DNA of 64,000 nt from Candidatus Leptofilum gracile (GCA_016713825.1 JADJOJ010000001.1:558001-622000), one strand, 5' to 3'. Shown: positions 57,111-64,000, counted from the first letter of the stretch. A program made the numbers and translations. Notes: generated by a model from the letters alone, not told the origin.

Positions 57111-58016
57111 TTAGGGGGCTGGCGGCAGTTGGGACAAGACGTTGAGGATATGGTCGCGCATGGGGGCGCTTTGCCACATGGCGGAGATGTGCCCGGCGGG
57201 GATGGTGACCAACGGCCGTTCCGCAAACAGTTCCGCATGATTTTCCATCCGAAAAAACATATCGTTCTCACCCAAGAGCGGGAAAACCCGGTTGGGGGCA
57301 CACTGCTCATAAAAGGTCGTAAAATCCAAATAATGCCGCAGCTCCTCTTTGCTAAGCTGCATGGGGCGGTTGAACAGGTCAGAAATATCCCAGATGACCT
57401 GGGCCAGATTAGGCGAGGCCAGCATCGGAATAACGGCTTGCGTTTGCTGCATGACGCCTTCATACAGCAAGCTGGTGATGCCCCCCCAACTGACGCCCGA
57501 AGCGGCCGCGTAGGTTGCCCCTTCGGCCACAAACTGCTGCTGCACCAGTTCCATCAGGCGCAGCGACCCGGCAAAAATCTGATAGACGCTTTGCACAGAG
57601 TTGAACCCTTTTTGCACCGGGTCTTGCCAGTTGTCGTGGAAGGGTGCCTGGATGCAAACGGTATGGAACGGCAAAGGCACGGCCTGTGGAAACAGCCGCC
57701 GCCAGGTGTTGGTGTAGGGGTATTCGTTAAAGCCGTGATGAAACAACAGCAGCGGCGCGTTGGGGGCCAGGGCAGGGCGCACCCGCACGCGGCAGGTAAT
57801 TTCGCCCAGCAGCGTTTGCAGGGTGATGGGGTGTTCACCGGGGGCGGTAAGTTGGTAAACGGCCGTTTGCCGTCGATCCACCAACGTCTGGGCCAAAACA
57901 GCTTCGAAGGTAGGCGCTTCGGCCGCGCTGGCCTCTAGCGAATCCGGTACGCGGCGGTTCAGGCTGTACAGCACAGCTTTGTCAATTTGTTGCAACATGG
58001 TGTGTCGAAAACTCAT
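57111..58016 (-). CDS. Alpha/beta hydrolase
   Basis: A 301-residue alpha/beta-hydrolase-fold protein. LLLFHHGFNEYPYTNTW is the oxyanion region, AASGVSWGGITSLLYEG the nucleophile elbow (G-V-S-W-G-G), LLGENDMFFRMEN the acid region and TIPAGHISAMW the histidine. There is no signal peptide. The substrate is unknown; serine esterases, lipases and peptidases share this fold. It is divergent from the DUF1990 gene. Confidence 0.8.
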   Translation of the reverse strand: MSFRHTMLQQIDKAVLYSLNRRVPDSLEASAAEAPTFEAVLAQTLVDRRQTAVYQLTAPGEHPITLQTLLGEITCRVRVRPALAPNAPLLLFHHGFNEYPYTNTWRRLFPQAVPLPFHTVCIQAPFHDNWQDPVQKGFNSVQSVYQIFAGSLRLMELVQQQFVAEGATYAAASGVSWGGITSLLYEGVMQQTQAVIPMLASPNLAQVIWDISDLFNRPMQLSKEELRHYLDFTTFYEQCAPNRVFPLLGENDMFFRMENHAELFAERPLVTIPAGHISAMWQSAPMRDHILNVLSQLPPAP

Positions 58017-58142
58017 TCCGTAACAGTATCAGTCGCCCTACCAATCGCCAACAAAAAGCAGTGCCCGCCATAATTCACTCATCTTTCACTCTAATACGGC
58101 CGTTTTTCACAGCAACTTGCCACAAAATTAACTGTTCTTACC

Positions 58143-58172
58143 TTGTAACCTGGCAATGCCGATGGTTAGAAT
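58143..58172 (+). promoter_or_regulatory. Predicted promoter of the DUF1990 gene
   Basis: TTGTAA (58143-58148), 18 bases, TAGAAT (58167-58172). A hairpin GCAGGG/CCCTGC at 58182-58201 lies between it and the ATG at 58205, possibly limiting translation. Confidence 0.5.
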
Positions 58173-58204
58173 AGGACCAAAGCAGGGCACCCTTTCCCTG
58201 CAAA

Positions 58205-58855
58205 ATGCCTATAATCCAATCCAAAGCGCCTGCGAAGGATTTGCGACTGATGAAACGACTGACCACTGCAAAGTTAAATTGGCTTGACGACGGTTGCTGT
58301 GACGTGAAATTTTTAGACGTCTGGAACGATGCACCGCGCTCTTACCAGCCGGGCCAACCGATTGACGGCAGCTGGCAGGTGGATAGTTATGAATTATCGC
58401 TAGGGATGGATGAAGACGGCCGTCTCTTCAAAAAAGCCGCCGACCGCCTGATGCGCTACCAGTTTTACCCCCACGACATTATGAGCCACACCAGCGATTT
58501 TGGCCTTTGGAACCGCTGGGCCCAGGTGGGTGACCGCATCGTGCAGCGCATTCACCTCTTTTCCCTCTTTGGCAAACCGGTGCTCGATGTGGTCACGATG
58601 ACCGAAATCAGCCAGGTCATCACCGAACCGCGCTGCTACGGCTTCACCTACGTCACCGTAGACACCCACGTAGAGCAAGGCGAATGGTCCGCCTGCCTGA
58701 CATGGCGCGATGACAACAAACTTATTCTGACCATAAACGCAATCTCCCGCCCCCGCCCCGAAGAACCCGCCCGCAACTACAGCTTCATGCGCCGCCTGCA
58801 ACAAACCGCCCACCAGCGCGGCCTGGCCCACTTCAAACAAGCCGTCCTCGCCTAG
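58205..58855 (+). CDS. DUF1990 family protein
   Basis: A 216-residue protein with the DUF1990 pattern: FKKAADRLMRYQFYPHDIMS, GLWNRWAQVGDRIVQRIHLF, DVVTMTEISQVITEPRCYGFTYVTVDTHVEQGEWSACLTWRDDNKLILTINAISRP and a C-terminal helical FMRRLQQTAHQRGLAHFKQ. The family is uncharacterised and may be a lipocalin-like or START-like binding fold. The start could be ATG 58205, just after a GCAGGG hairpin and without a ribosome site, or ATG 58250, 10 bases after AAGGA. Confidence 0.82.
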   Translation: MPIIQSKAPAKDLRLMKRLTTAKLNWLDDGCCDVKFLDVWNDAPRSYQPGQPIDGSWQVDSYELSLGMDEDGRLFKKAADRLMRYQFYPHDIMSHTSDFGLWNRWAQVGDRIVQRIHLFSLFGKPVLDVVTMTEISQVITEPRCYGFTYVTVDTHVEQGEWSACLTWRDDNKLILTINAISRPRPEEPARNYSFMRRLQQTAHQRGLAHFKQAVLA

Positions 58856-58882
58856 CGTACGCTCACGATCTCGCAATCTGCC

Positions 58883-58901
58883 ATTCCCGCGCAGGCGGGA
58901 A
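58883..58901. repeat. ATTCCCGCGCAGGCGGGAA repeat
   Basis: Single copy of the common CCCGC..GCGGG hairpin repeat, after the DUF1990 stop. Related to 14821-14887. Confidence 0.7.
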
Positions 58902-58944
58902 GCCATGATTCGCTTCGGTGACTGCCGATTTCTCGCAAACTCGG

Positions 58945-58950
58945 TACAAT
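58945..58950 (+). promoter_or_regulatory. -10 box 6 bases before xth
   Basis: TACAAT then CCCCTC and ATG 58957. GGTACAATCCCCTC is identical to the 14 bases before ribF. No ribosome site is present, so a leaderless transcript is predicted. Confidence 0.5.
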
Positions 58951-58956
58951 CCCCTC

Positions 58957-59730
58957 ATGACTACCACACTTTACTCCTGGAACGTAAACGGCCTGCGCGC
59001 CGCCCACAAAAAAGGGTTTCTGGATTGGCTACACGCCACCCAGCCAGACATCCTCAGCCTGCAAGAAACCAAATGCCACCCCGACCAGCTGGAGCCAGAA
59101 CTGCGCCAGCCCAACGGCTACCACACCTACTGGGCCTGGGCGGAGAAAAAAGGGTACAGCGGCGTCGCCCTCTACAGCAAAAAAGAGCCGCTCAACGTGC
59201 AAATTGGCCTGGGCATCGAAGAATATGACCGCGAAGGGCGCACCATCGTGGCCGAATACGACGACTTTGTCTTCATCGGCGCGTACTTCCCCAACGGCAG
59301 CCGCGACCACAGCCGCGTGCCGTTCAAGATGGCGTACAAGGCAGCTTTCCTCGATTTTTGCAACGAGCTGATTTCGTCTGGCAAGTCGGTGATTTTTTGT
59401 GGGGATGTGAATACTTCGCACAAGGAAATTGATTTGGCGCGGCCTAAGCAGAACCGGCAAACGACTGGCTTTTTGCTAGAAGAGTGCGCCTGGCTGGATG
59501 AGATCGTGGCCCAAGGGTACATCGACAGCTTCCGCCACCTCTACCCGGAGCAGACCGGGGCGTACAGCTGGTGGAGCTACATTGGCGGGGCGCGCAGCCG
59601 CAACGTGGGCTGGCGGCTGGATTACTTCTTCACCAGCCCAGACTTAGCGCCGCGCATTGCTGAAGCGGCCGTTCATGCCGAGGTGTTGGGGTCGGATCAT
59701 TGTCCGGTGAGTTTGAGTTTGAAGGGGTGA
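58957..59730 (+). CDS. xth: Exodeoxyribonuclease III (AP endonuclease)
   Basis: A 257-residue endonuclease/exonuclease/phosphatase-family enzyme that cuts at abasic sites. WNVNGLRAAHKKGFLDWL, SLQETKCHPDQL (catalytic E), YSGVALYSKKEPL, FIGAYFPNGSRDHSR, FCGDVNTSHKEIDLARPKQN and the C-terminal GWRLDYFF..LGSDHCPVSL with the catalytic D and H are all present. Length is normal. ATG 58957 is chosen because it lies 6 bases after the -10 box and starts exactly where homologues begin. Confidence 0.96.
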   Translation: MTTTLYSWNVNGLRAAHKKGFLDWLHATQPDILSLQETKCHPDQLEPELRQPNGYHTYWAWAEKKGYSGVALYSKKEPLNVQIGLGIEEYDREGRTIVAEYDDFVFIGAYFPNGSRDHSRVPFKMAYKAAFLDFCNELISSGKSVIFCGDVNTSHKEIDLARPKQNRQTTGFLLEECAWLDEIVAQGYIDSFRHLYPEQTGAYSWWSYIGGARSRNVGWRLDYFFTSPDLAPRIAEAAVHAEVLGSDHCPVSLSLKG

Positions 59731-59785
59731 CAGGGTGACAGGGTGACAGGGTGACAAGGTGAAGGGGTGAAGGGGTGAAGGGGTG
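59722..59785. repeat. Direct tandem repeats, GGTGACAGGGTGACAGG then GGTGAAGGGGTGAAGGG
   Basis: Three GGGTGACA units, then four GGTGAAGG units, without an inverted arm. They begin in the final codons of xth. Unlike other repeats here, the element lacks the reverse-complement half. Confidence 0.8.
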
Positions 59786-59786
59786 A

Positions 59787-60302
59787 TTAGCGTTTGGTTA
59801 GGGGGGAACGGCCGTATTCCACCACAACCTCCGCCAACAACCTTTTCGCCAGTTCACCTAGTGGTTCCCCGGTTTGCGGATGGGGAAACTCGGGCAGCAG
59901 GTCGGCGACGGGGACGGCGACGTGGGGGAATTTGGCTAAATCGGGGTCGGGAATGGGGCGGGAACGGCCGTCTCCGCCATCATACTCAAACACCGCATCG
60001 TTAAACAGCACAATGTCCGCGTCGATAGTGCGCGGCGCATTTTTGTCCGCCTGGCGCACCCGCTTGAGCTGCGTCTCAATGTGGCCAATGATTTGCTGCT
60101 TGATCTGGCTGGCGCTGAGATCGGTTTGGAGGAGAACGGCCGTATTCCAAAAGAGAGGCTGGTTGAGCAGGCCGACCGGTTCCGTTTCGTAGATGGGGGA
60201 AACGGCCGTAACCTCACACATCTCCCGCAGCAGTTCAACCGCTCGCGGCAAATTCCGCTCCTTCTCAATATTCGATCCCAGGGCAATCACAACTTGATTC
60301 AT
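59787..60302 (-). CDS. folK: 2-amino-4-hydroxy-6-hydroxymethyldihydropteridine diphosphokinase
   Basis: A 171-residue pyrophosphokinase of folate synthesis. VVIALGSNIEKERNLPRAVELL opens it; SPIYETEPVGLLNQPLFWNTAVLL and PRTIDADIVLFNDAVFE are the substrate and metal-binding blocks (D-x-D). PIPDPDLAKFPHVAVPVADLLPEF is the C-terminal family block. ATG 60302 (MNQVVIALGSN) is chosen; the seven residues upstream are not conserved. It is followed upstream on the same strand by folB, so the two form a folate pair, with folP not in the window. Confidence 0.95.
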   Translation of the reverse strand: MNQVVIALGSNIEKERNLPRAVELLREMCEVTAVSPIYETEPVGLLNQPLFWNTAVLLQTDLSASQIKQQIIGHIETQLKRVRQADKNAPRTIDADIVLFNDAVFEYDGGDGRSRPIPDPDLAKFPHVAVPVADLLPEFPHPQTGEPLGELAKRLLAEVVVEYGRSPLTKR

Positions 60303-60316
60303 GCGATCTTGAATGA

Positions 60317-60386
60317 ACCGCAAAGTGCGCCAAGATCGCCAAGAAATTGATATACAAACTTTGCGTCCTCTGCGTCCTTTGCGGTT
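60317..60386. repeat. Tandem-word hairpin, CCGCAAAGTGCGCCAAG family
   Basis: AACCGCAAAGTGCGCCAAGA on the left; CTTTGCGTCCTCTGCGTCCT-TTGCGGT on the right. It separates folB and folK. Confidence 0.75.
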
Positions 60387-60392
60387 AAATTC

Positions 60393-60755
60393 TTATTCAA
60401 AATCGGCGCGAGTGCGCTCAATTTCGATGCCTACGGATTCAGCAAAGCGCAGCGCGGTTGGTTTTTCCACCCGCACCATCACCCGCTCCACGCCAAACTC
60501 CACGATGATCAGGCGGGCAATGTCCGTCACCAGCTTCTCCACCAAAAAGTCCGATGACTCTTCCACATGCTGGATGACACGCTTGGTGATCGTTTTGTAA
60601 TCCACCGCATCCTCGATGGCGTCGCTGGCGGCCGCCTGGCGAATATCGGCCCAAATAACGATGTTGATCAGAATATCTTGCAGCTTGACGCGCTCATCGG
60701 GATTGATGCCAATGATGCCGCGCAGCAGCAAATCGCGAATGATAATTTTGTCCAT
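60393..60755 (-). CDS. folB: Dihydroneopterin aldolase
   Basis: A 120-residue aldolase of folate synthesis. MDKIIIRDLLLRGIIGINPDERVKLQDILINIVIWADIRQAAASDAIEDAVDYKTITKRVIQHVEESSDFLVEKLVTDIARLIIVEFGVERVMVRVEKPTAL is nearly the FolB consensus; the active-site tyrosine and lysine are in D-Y-x-x-I and V-E-K-P. It leads folK on the minus strand. ATG 60755 follows CAAAAGGTAAATCA, with AAAGG as a weak ribosome site. Confidence 0.95.
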   Translation of the reverse strand: MDKIIIRDLLLRGIIGINPDERVKLQDILINIVIWADIRQAAASDAIEDAVDYKTITKRVIQHVEESSDFLVEKLVTDIARLIIVEFGVERVMVRVEKPTALRFAESVGIEIERTRADFE

Positions 60756-60768
60756 TGATTTACCTTTT

Positions 60769-60833
60769 GTAATTGTGTTATTGGTAATTGGGTAATTGAT
60801 AGGCTAATTACTCAATTACCGATTACCAATTAC
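60769..60833. repeat. Tandem-word hairpin, GTAATTGGGTAATTG family
   Basis: GTAATTGTGTTATTGGTAAT-TGGGTAATTG on the left; CTAATTACTCAATTACCGAT-TACCAATTAC on the right. It lies between folB and the lysophospholipase and includes the latter's stop codon. Confidence 0.85.
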
Positions 60834-61660
60834 AGATGTTTCTCCAGCCATTGCGCAATATCCGCAATAACCTGGTCGCGGTGAATGTCGTTGTGCGATT
60901 CATGCACGCCGCCTTCGTACACAATCAGCTTTTTGTCTGGCTGCGTCACTTTGGCAAAAAAGTCGCGGCTGGCCGAGACGTTGACGATGTTGTCGCCATC
61001 GCCGTGAATCATGAGCAGCGGCGGCTTAAATTCGGCGGCGTGGGCGGTGGCCCATTCGGCCGCAGCTGGGAACTCCACGCCAAAGCGGGGCGTGGCAAAT
61101 GTTTGCACCAGCGGGTCGTCGCCGTACGCTTTGGCCTCCACCGGATCGCGGGAAATGTCCGCCAGTTCCAGATTGGTTTTTACCTGCATGGCCGGAGCCA
61201 GTTTAGACATGATTTTGCTGATAAAGGCCAAAATGGGCGGCACATCCAGCTTGCCCACCGCCGGGGCGGAGGCGATAACGCCGCTGTACCCAGCGGGGTT
61301 TCGCAAAACGTAGTTGAGGGTGATGTTGCCCCCCATGCTGTGCCCGTAGAGGAAAAACGGCCGTTCCCCCCACTGCTCCTTCACGAGTTTAATAAACAAG
61401 CCCAAATCAGCCAGATATTCTGACCATTTATTCACAAACATACGCTTGCCAGGGGAACGGCCGTGTCCCCGATGATCGGCGGCGTAGATGGCATACCCCT
61501 TGGGCACCAACCCGTTGACCACGTGCCGGTAACGCCCGCCATACTCACCCATGCCGTGCACAATCACAATCACCGCTTTCGGTTCACCCGCTGGCAGCCA
61601 GCTTTGGTAATATAAATCCAGCCCATCGGCGCTTCTGAAGGTTGCTTCTTCGTGTTTCAT
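60830..61660 (-). CDS. Lysophospholipase / monoacylglycerol lipase-like hydrolase
   Basis: A 276-residue Hydrolase_4 (monoacylglycerol lipase-type) enzyme. VIVIVHGMGEYGGRYRHVVNGLVPKGYAIYAADHRGHGRSPG, the elbow YGHSMGGNITL with the nucleophile serine, LMIHGDGDNIVN with the acid, and GGVHESHND with the histidine give a full catalytic triad. There is no signal peptide. It hydrolyses lysolipids or acylglycerols; substrate not certain. ATG 61660 follows AAGGTGAGAAG. Its stop falls in the hairpin at 60769-60833. Confidence 0.9.
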   Translation of the reverse strand: MKHEEATFRSADGLDLYYQSWLPAGEPKAVIVIVHGMGEYGGRYRHVVNGLVPKGYAIYAADHRGHGRSPGKRMFVNKWSEYLADLGLFIKLVKEQWGERPFFLYGHSMGGNITLNYVLRNPAGYSGVIASAPAVGKLDVPPILAFISKIMSKLAPAMQVKTNLELADISRDPVEAKAYGDDPLVQTFATPRFGVEFPAAAEWATAHAAEFKPPLLMIHGDGDNIVNVSASRDFFAKVTQPDKKLIVYEGGVHESHNDIHRDQVIADIAQWLEKHL

Positions 61661-61689
61661 CTTCTCACCTTAAAAAATGGGACACTAAA

Positions 61690-61763
61690 AAACTCACGCA
61701 AAGGCGCAAAGCTTTAAAGAAGTCCAAAAAGAAATCTGTGTAATCTGCGAAATCTGTGGTTTT
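61690..61763. repeat. Single-arm repeat words (CGCAAAGGCGCAAAG; ATCTGTGTAATCTGCGAAATC)
   Basis: Words from two of the hairpin families lie side by side without a full inverted arm, between the lysophospholipase and CBM9-like genes. Confidence 0.6.
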
Positions 61764-61790
61764 TTAAAGTCACCAGTGTCCAAATTAAAA

Positions 61791-62744
61791 TCATTTCAAC
61801 GTCAATGTGCCCCAAGTTGTGGGGTCGGTCAGGGTGCGGTTGGGCATGTGAGACATCATCACTTCTTGAACGGCCGTTCCCCCCGTATCGTTATCATTGG
61901 CATTCAAAGCCAGCCCGATGGTTACCCCCTGGCTGGGCGTCAGGTTGAGGTCAGACCAGGGGATGGCCGCTTCCAGCGTGTAGCCGGTGGCCGTCTGCTG
62001 CGCCGCCAGGGTGACAATATTGCCGCCCGGCGCGTCCAAAATCGCCCCGCTGGCCGTGCCCTGAAAGCGGAAGGCCGTGGGGCCGAGGCCCGCAAAATCC
62101 CCCGGCGACAGGGTGATCTGGAAATCATCCGGGCTGAGACCCGCGCCAAAATCGGCGTCGCGGGCGGTGTCGAACTGCATATCCACGCTGTCACCCCGGA
62201 AAATCTGGTTGCCGCTGGCCGTTTGCACGTGGATGTCGTCGGTCACGGTGACGGCAACGTACAGGTTGCCATTGTCCCAGCTGAGCTGCCAAACGGCCGT
62301 ACAATCCGCCGACCCATCCCAACCCGCCACGCTGTAAACGCGATTGGCGGAGCTGGCGGCAATGGTGCCTGGCCAGTCGCCCAAATTGCCATCAATGGTG
62401 GGGGGCGTGGTGGTGAAGCTGGCTTCTACGGTGCCATCGCCGAGTGGTGTTTGGGGGGGAACGGCCGTTGCGGCCAAGGTACTCGTTGGGGCAATGGCCG
62501 GTATGTCGGTCGGCACGTCTTCCACCACAGCGGTTGGGGGCACCACAACCGCTGGCTCCTCATCCACCGTGGTGCGCTCGCGGAACTGGGCCCAGGCAAA
62601 GTAGCCCGCCACCACACAAACAACCAGGCCAAACAGCACGGCAATGCCAATGCCCGCATACAGCATCATCGGCGAGCCAGCGCGTGACTGCGTTGGGTCC
62701 AATCCATCCCAATCATCTTCCAGGTTGCGTTGTGGTTTTTGCAT
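61791..62744 (-). CDS. Membrane-anchored protein with a CBM9-like extracellular domain
   Basis: A 317-residue protein. A short cytoplasmic head is followed by one transmembrane helix (residues about 27-50: MMLYAGIGIAVLFGLVVCVVAGYFAWA), then a Thr/Pro/Val-rich linker. The C-terminal domain (about 115-317) reads TTPPTIDGNLGDWPG, WQLSWDNGNLYVAVTVTDDIHVQ, GDSVDMQFDTARDADFG, ATGYTLEAAIPWSDL and MPNRTLTDPTTWGTLTL. The P-T-I-D-G-x-L-x-D-W start and the D-D strand pattern are those of family 9-like carbohydrate-binding and DOMON-type domains. It probably binds sugars or heme outside the cell. Confidence 0.82.
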   Translation of the reverse strand: MQKPQRNLEDDWDGLDPTQSRAGSPMMLYAGIGIAVLFGLVVCVVAGYFAWAQFRERTTVDEEPAVVVPPTAVVEDVPTDIPAIAPTSTLAATAVPPQTPLGDGTVEASFTTTPPTIDGNLGDWPGTIAASSANRVYSVAGWDGSADCTAVWQLSWDNGNLYVAVTVTDDIHVQTASGNQIFRGDSVDMQFDTARDADFGAGLSPDDFQITLSPGDFAGLGPTAFRFQGTASGAILDAPGGNIVTLAAQQTATGYTLEAAIPWSDLNLTPSQGVTIGLALNANDNDTGGTAVQEVMMSHMPNRTLTDPTTWGTLTLK

Positions 62745-62779
62745 GGTGAATCCTGTCGGTTGCTTTTTTAACTTCGTTT

Positions 62780-62846
62780 GAGACTAGAGACAGGAGATTA
62801 GAGATTGGAGACTCGCTAAATCTCCAGTCTCCAATCTCTAATCTCC
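62780..62846. repeat. Tandem-word hairpin, GGAGATTAGAGATTGGAGA family
   Basis: GAGACTAGAGACAGGAGATT-AGAGATTGGAGA on the left; TCTCCAGTCTCCAATCTCTA-ATCTCC on the right. It lies between divergent genes. Confidence 0.85.
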
Positions 62847-62887
62847 TTGCCAATATTATGCGCCGTTCACCAGCTCGCGGGCAAATA

Positions 62888-62916
62888 CTGACAACTCTCA
62901 CCCGATCCTTTATAAT
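62888..62916 (+). promoter_or_regulatory. Strong promoter with transcription start at the ATG
   Basis: CTGACA (62888-62893), exactly 17 bases, TATAAT (62911-62916), then 7 bases and ATG 62924. The predicted start point coincides with the A of ATG, giving a leaderless message. Confidence 0.65.
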
Positions 62917-62923
62917 TTTGGCA

Positions 62924-63334
62924 ATGCGTAGCTTACCTGCTCCAAAGCGCCCCCGCACCGTAACTATTACCTTTTGGAGTGTTATTTTTTTAGGAACCTG
63001 GAATTTTGGGCGAGCCATTGCCATTGGCCAGCAGCTCAATTTACAAGACGTCCTGAACCTTCAACCAGACCCGCGCCTGCGCTTGGTGGCGGCGGGGCTC
63101 TTTACATTCTTATTTTTCATGTTGGCGTGGCAGCTTGGGCGCAAACGGCCGTTTACCATTCAAGCCGTCCCAATTACCATTGGCTGGTATACTGTGTATG
63201 AAACGGCCGTCTGGCTCATCTTTGCCCAGCCGCCACGCAACTGGTCCTTGTGGCTCATCAGCAGCCTCTTTTTAATTAGCACAGCTCTATTTACCCGGTG
63301 GGCGCTCCGGCGTGCCGCCCAAACCTACTTTTAA
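62924..63334 (+). CDS. Small four-helix membrane protein of unknown function
   Basis: A 136-residue protein with four hydrophobic segments: VTITFWSVIFLGTWNFGRAIAI, LRLVAAGLFTFLFFMLAWQLG, AVPITIGWYTVYETAVWLIFA and LWLISSLFLISTALFTRWALR. I do not recognise a family. ATG 62924 (MRSLPAPKRPR) is chosen because it follows the strong -10 box; the longer frame would start before the promoter. There is no ribosome site. The basic N-terminus predicts N-terminus in. Confidence 0.75.
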   Translation: MRSLPAPKRPRTVTITFWSVIFLGTWNFGRAIAIGQQLNLQDVLNLQPDPRLRLVAAGLFTFLFFMLAWQLGRKRPFTIQAVPITIGWYTVYETAVWLIFAQPPRNWSLWLISSLFLISTALFTRWALRRAAQTYF

Positions 63335-63432
63335 GCCTATTCCAAATGGTCAATTGGAATGGGCAACATCGTTAAGCAAACCACAGAAAGCATCTTAAAA
63401 ACCAAAGGGCAATTTCTATGTGGTTTGCTCAA

Positions 63433-63485
63433 GTAAAAGCGGGGGCAATGGCTTTGCTTAATTTAGGGGACTTTCCCGCTTTTAC
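63433..63485 (+). promoter_or_regulatory. Inverted repeat before the carboxylase gene
   Basis: GTAAAAGCGGG (63433-63443) and CCCGCTTTTAC (63475-63485), perfect 11-bp arms 31 bases apart, ending 17 bases before the ATG at 63503. It could be a leader structure or operator. Nothing else was recognised between 63335 and 63502. Confidence 0.5.
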
Positions 63486-63502
63486 ATATTTGGAATTGGC
63501 AA

Positions 63503-64000
63503 ATGAACGATAAATTGCAAAAACTACAGCAGCTTCGGCAAGAGTCACAGCAAGGCGGCGGGCCAGAACGCATTGCCCGCCACAAAGAAAAAGGCAAGAT
63601 GACCGCCCGCGAGCGGATCGATCTATTGCTAGACAAAGGCTCTTTCCGCGAGATTGACGCCTTTGTCACCCATCGTGAGCGTAACTTTGGCATGGACAAG
63701 CAGCAATACCTGGGCGACAGCGTGGTGACGGGGTGGGGGACGGTAGACGGCCGTCTCGTCTACGTCTTCAGCCAGGATTTCACCGTCTTTGGCGGCAGCC
63801 TCAGCCAGGTACACGCCGAAAAAGTGTGCAAAATCATGGACATGGCCATGCGCAACGGCGCACCCGTCATCGGCCTCAACGATTCCGGCGGCGCGCGCAT
63901 CCAGGAAGGCGTCGTTAGCCTCGGCGGCTACGCCGACATCTTCCTGCGCAACACCCTCGCCTCTGGCGTCATCCCCCAAATCAGCGCCATCATGGGGCCG
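63503..64000 (+). CDS. Acyl-CoA carboxylase beta (carboxyltransferase) subunit, 3' end cut off
   Basis: The first 166 residues of a carboxyltransferase: KLQQLRQESQQGGGPERIARHKEKGKMTARERIDLLLDKGSFREIDAFVTHRERNFGM, GDSVVTGWGTVDGRLVYVFSQDFTVFGGSLSQVHAEKVCKIMDMAMRNGAPVIGLNDSGGARIQEGV, then LGGYADIFLRNTLASGVIPQISAIMGP. This is the beta chain of propionyl-, acetyl- or methylcrotonyl-type biotin carboxylases, or the matching decarboxylase. The acyl-CoA-binding SGGARIQEG block is complete. Specificity cannot be read from the N-terminal part. The gene continues past the window edge. Confidence 0.92.
   Translation, partial: MNDKLQKLQQLRQESQQGGGPERIARHKEKGKMTARERIDLLLDKGSFREIDAFVTHRERNFGMDKQQYLGDSVVTGWGTVDGRLVYVFSQDFTVFGGSLSQVHAEKVCKIMDMAMRNGAPVIGLNDSGGARIQEGVVSLGGYADIFLRNTLASGVIPQISAIMGP

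Noticed and set aside
59722..59785. Phase-variation tract in xth
   Set aside because: The repeat begins at the stop codon, and 8-base unit changes there would alter only the last residues.

Overview
This window looks like a chromosomal contig from a Chloroflexota bacterium, most likely in the Anaerolineae/Caldilineae/Ardenticatenia part of the phylum. That placement is an inference. It rests on about 60% GC, two F420-type flavin oxidoreductases, lipoproteins with classical lipoboxes, a short IF-2, NusA with a long acidic tail, a surface beta-helix protein ending in a YLPLVFK-like tail, and many hairpin repeats between genes. No rRNA, tRNA, CRISPR array, prophage or transposase was recognised.

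Layout. 1-4.7 kb: two F420-type oxidoreductases, a HAD phosphatase, an MFS transporter and a DEDDh exonuclease fused to a WYL-like domain. 5.1-13.4 kb: the conserved translation and RNA block nusA-rnpM-infB-rbfA-nrnA-truB-ribF, without rimP upstream of nusA. 13.5-17.2 kb: a tandem-domain methyltransferase and a GbsR/MarR regulator with its ABC-2 exporter. 17.3-18.8 kb: a small accessory island (SnoaL-like protein, DUF433 protein, RelE/HTH toxin-antitoxin pair). 18.9-23.6 kb: ruvC, yebC, a PfkB sugar kinase, a DHA2-type MFS pump and an unknown protein. 23.7-38.6 kb: a nucleoside uptake and salvage region with a BMP-type ABC importer plus a spare permease, uridine phosphorylase, ADP-ribosylglycohydrolase, sulfatase, ribokinase, an MtaD-like deaminase, nucleoside hydrolase and an M20 peptidase. 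38.6-42.9 kb: a RarA C-terminal-like protein, a glycosyltransferase, PlsC and a GMC oxidoreductase. 43-48.3 kb: a glycine betaine/proline importer whose permease is a fused double ProW, with a ModB-like permease between permease and binding protein. 48.5-50.6 kb: DUF1801, a DGPF/YCII protein and an ECF42-type sigma factor. 50.9-54.3 kb: a DUF421 gene whose 3' end recurs twice downstream, bracketing a beta-helix surface protein and a PPOX/lactamase-fold pair. 54.4-64 kb: a lipoprotein, alr, an FHA protein, hydrolases, DUF1990, xth, folK-folB, a lysophospholipase, a CBM9-like anchored protein, a small membrane protein and the start of an acyl-CoA carboxylase beta gene.

Two genome-scale features stand out. 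First, the palindrome ACGGCCGT occurs about 120 times by eye, where about 2 would be expected at this base composition. It appears in all reading frames and on both sides of gene boundaries, much like the HIP1 octamer of cyanobacteria. Second, nearly every intergenic gap holds a hairpin made of a short word repeated two to four times, then its reverse complement repeated as often. Many different words share this one architecture, and several hairpins run into or sit inside coding sequence.

At least five genes carry single-base frameshifts, mostly at short G/C or mixed homopolymers. This suggests uncorrected long-read sequence more than gene decay, so those genes are annotated across the shift.
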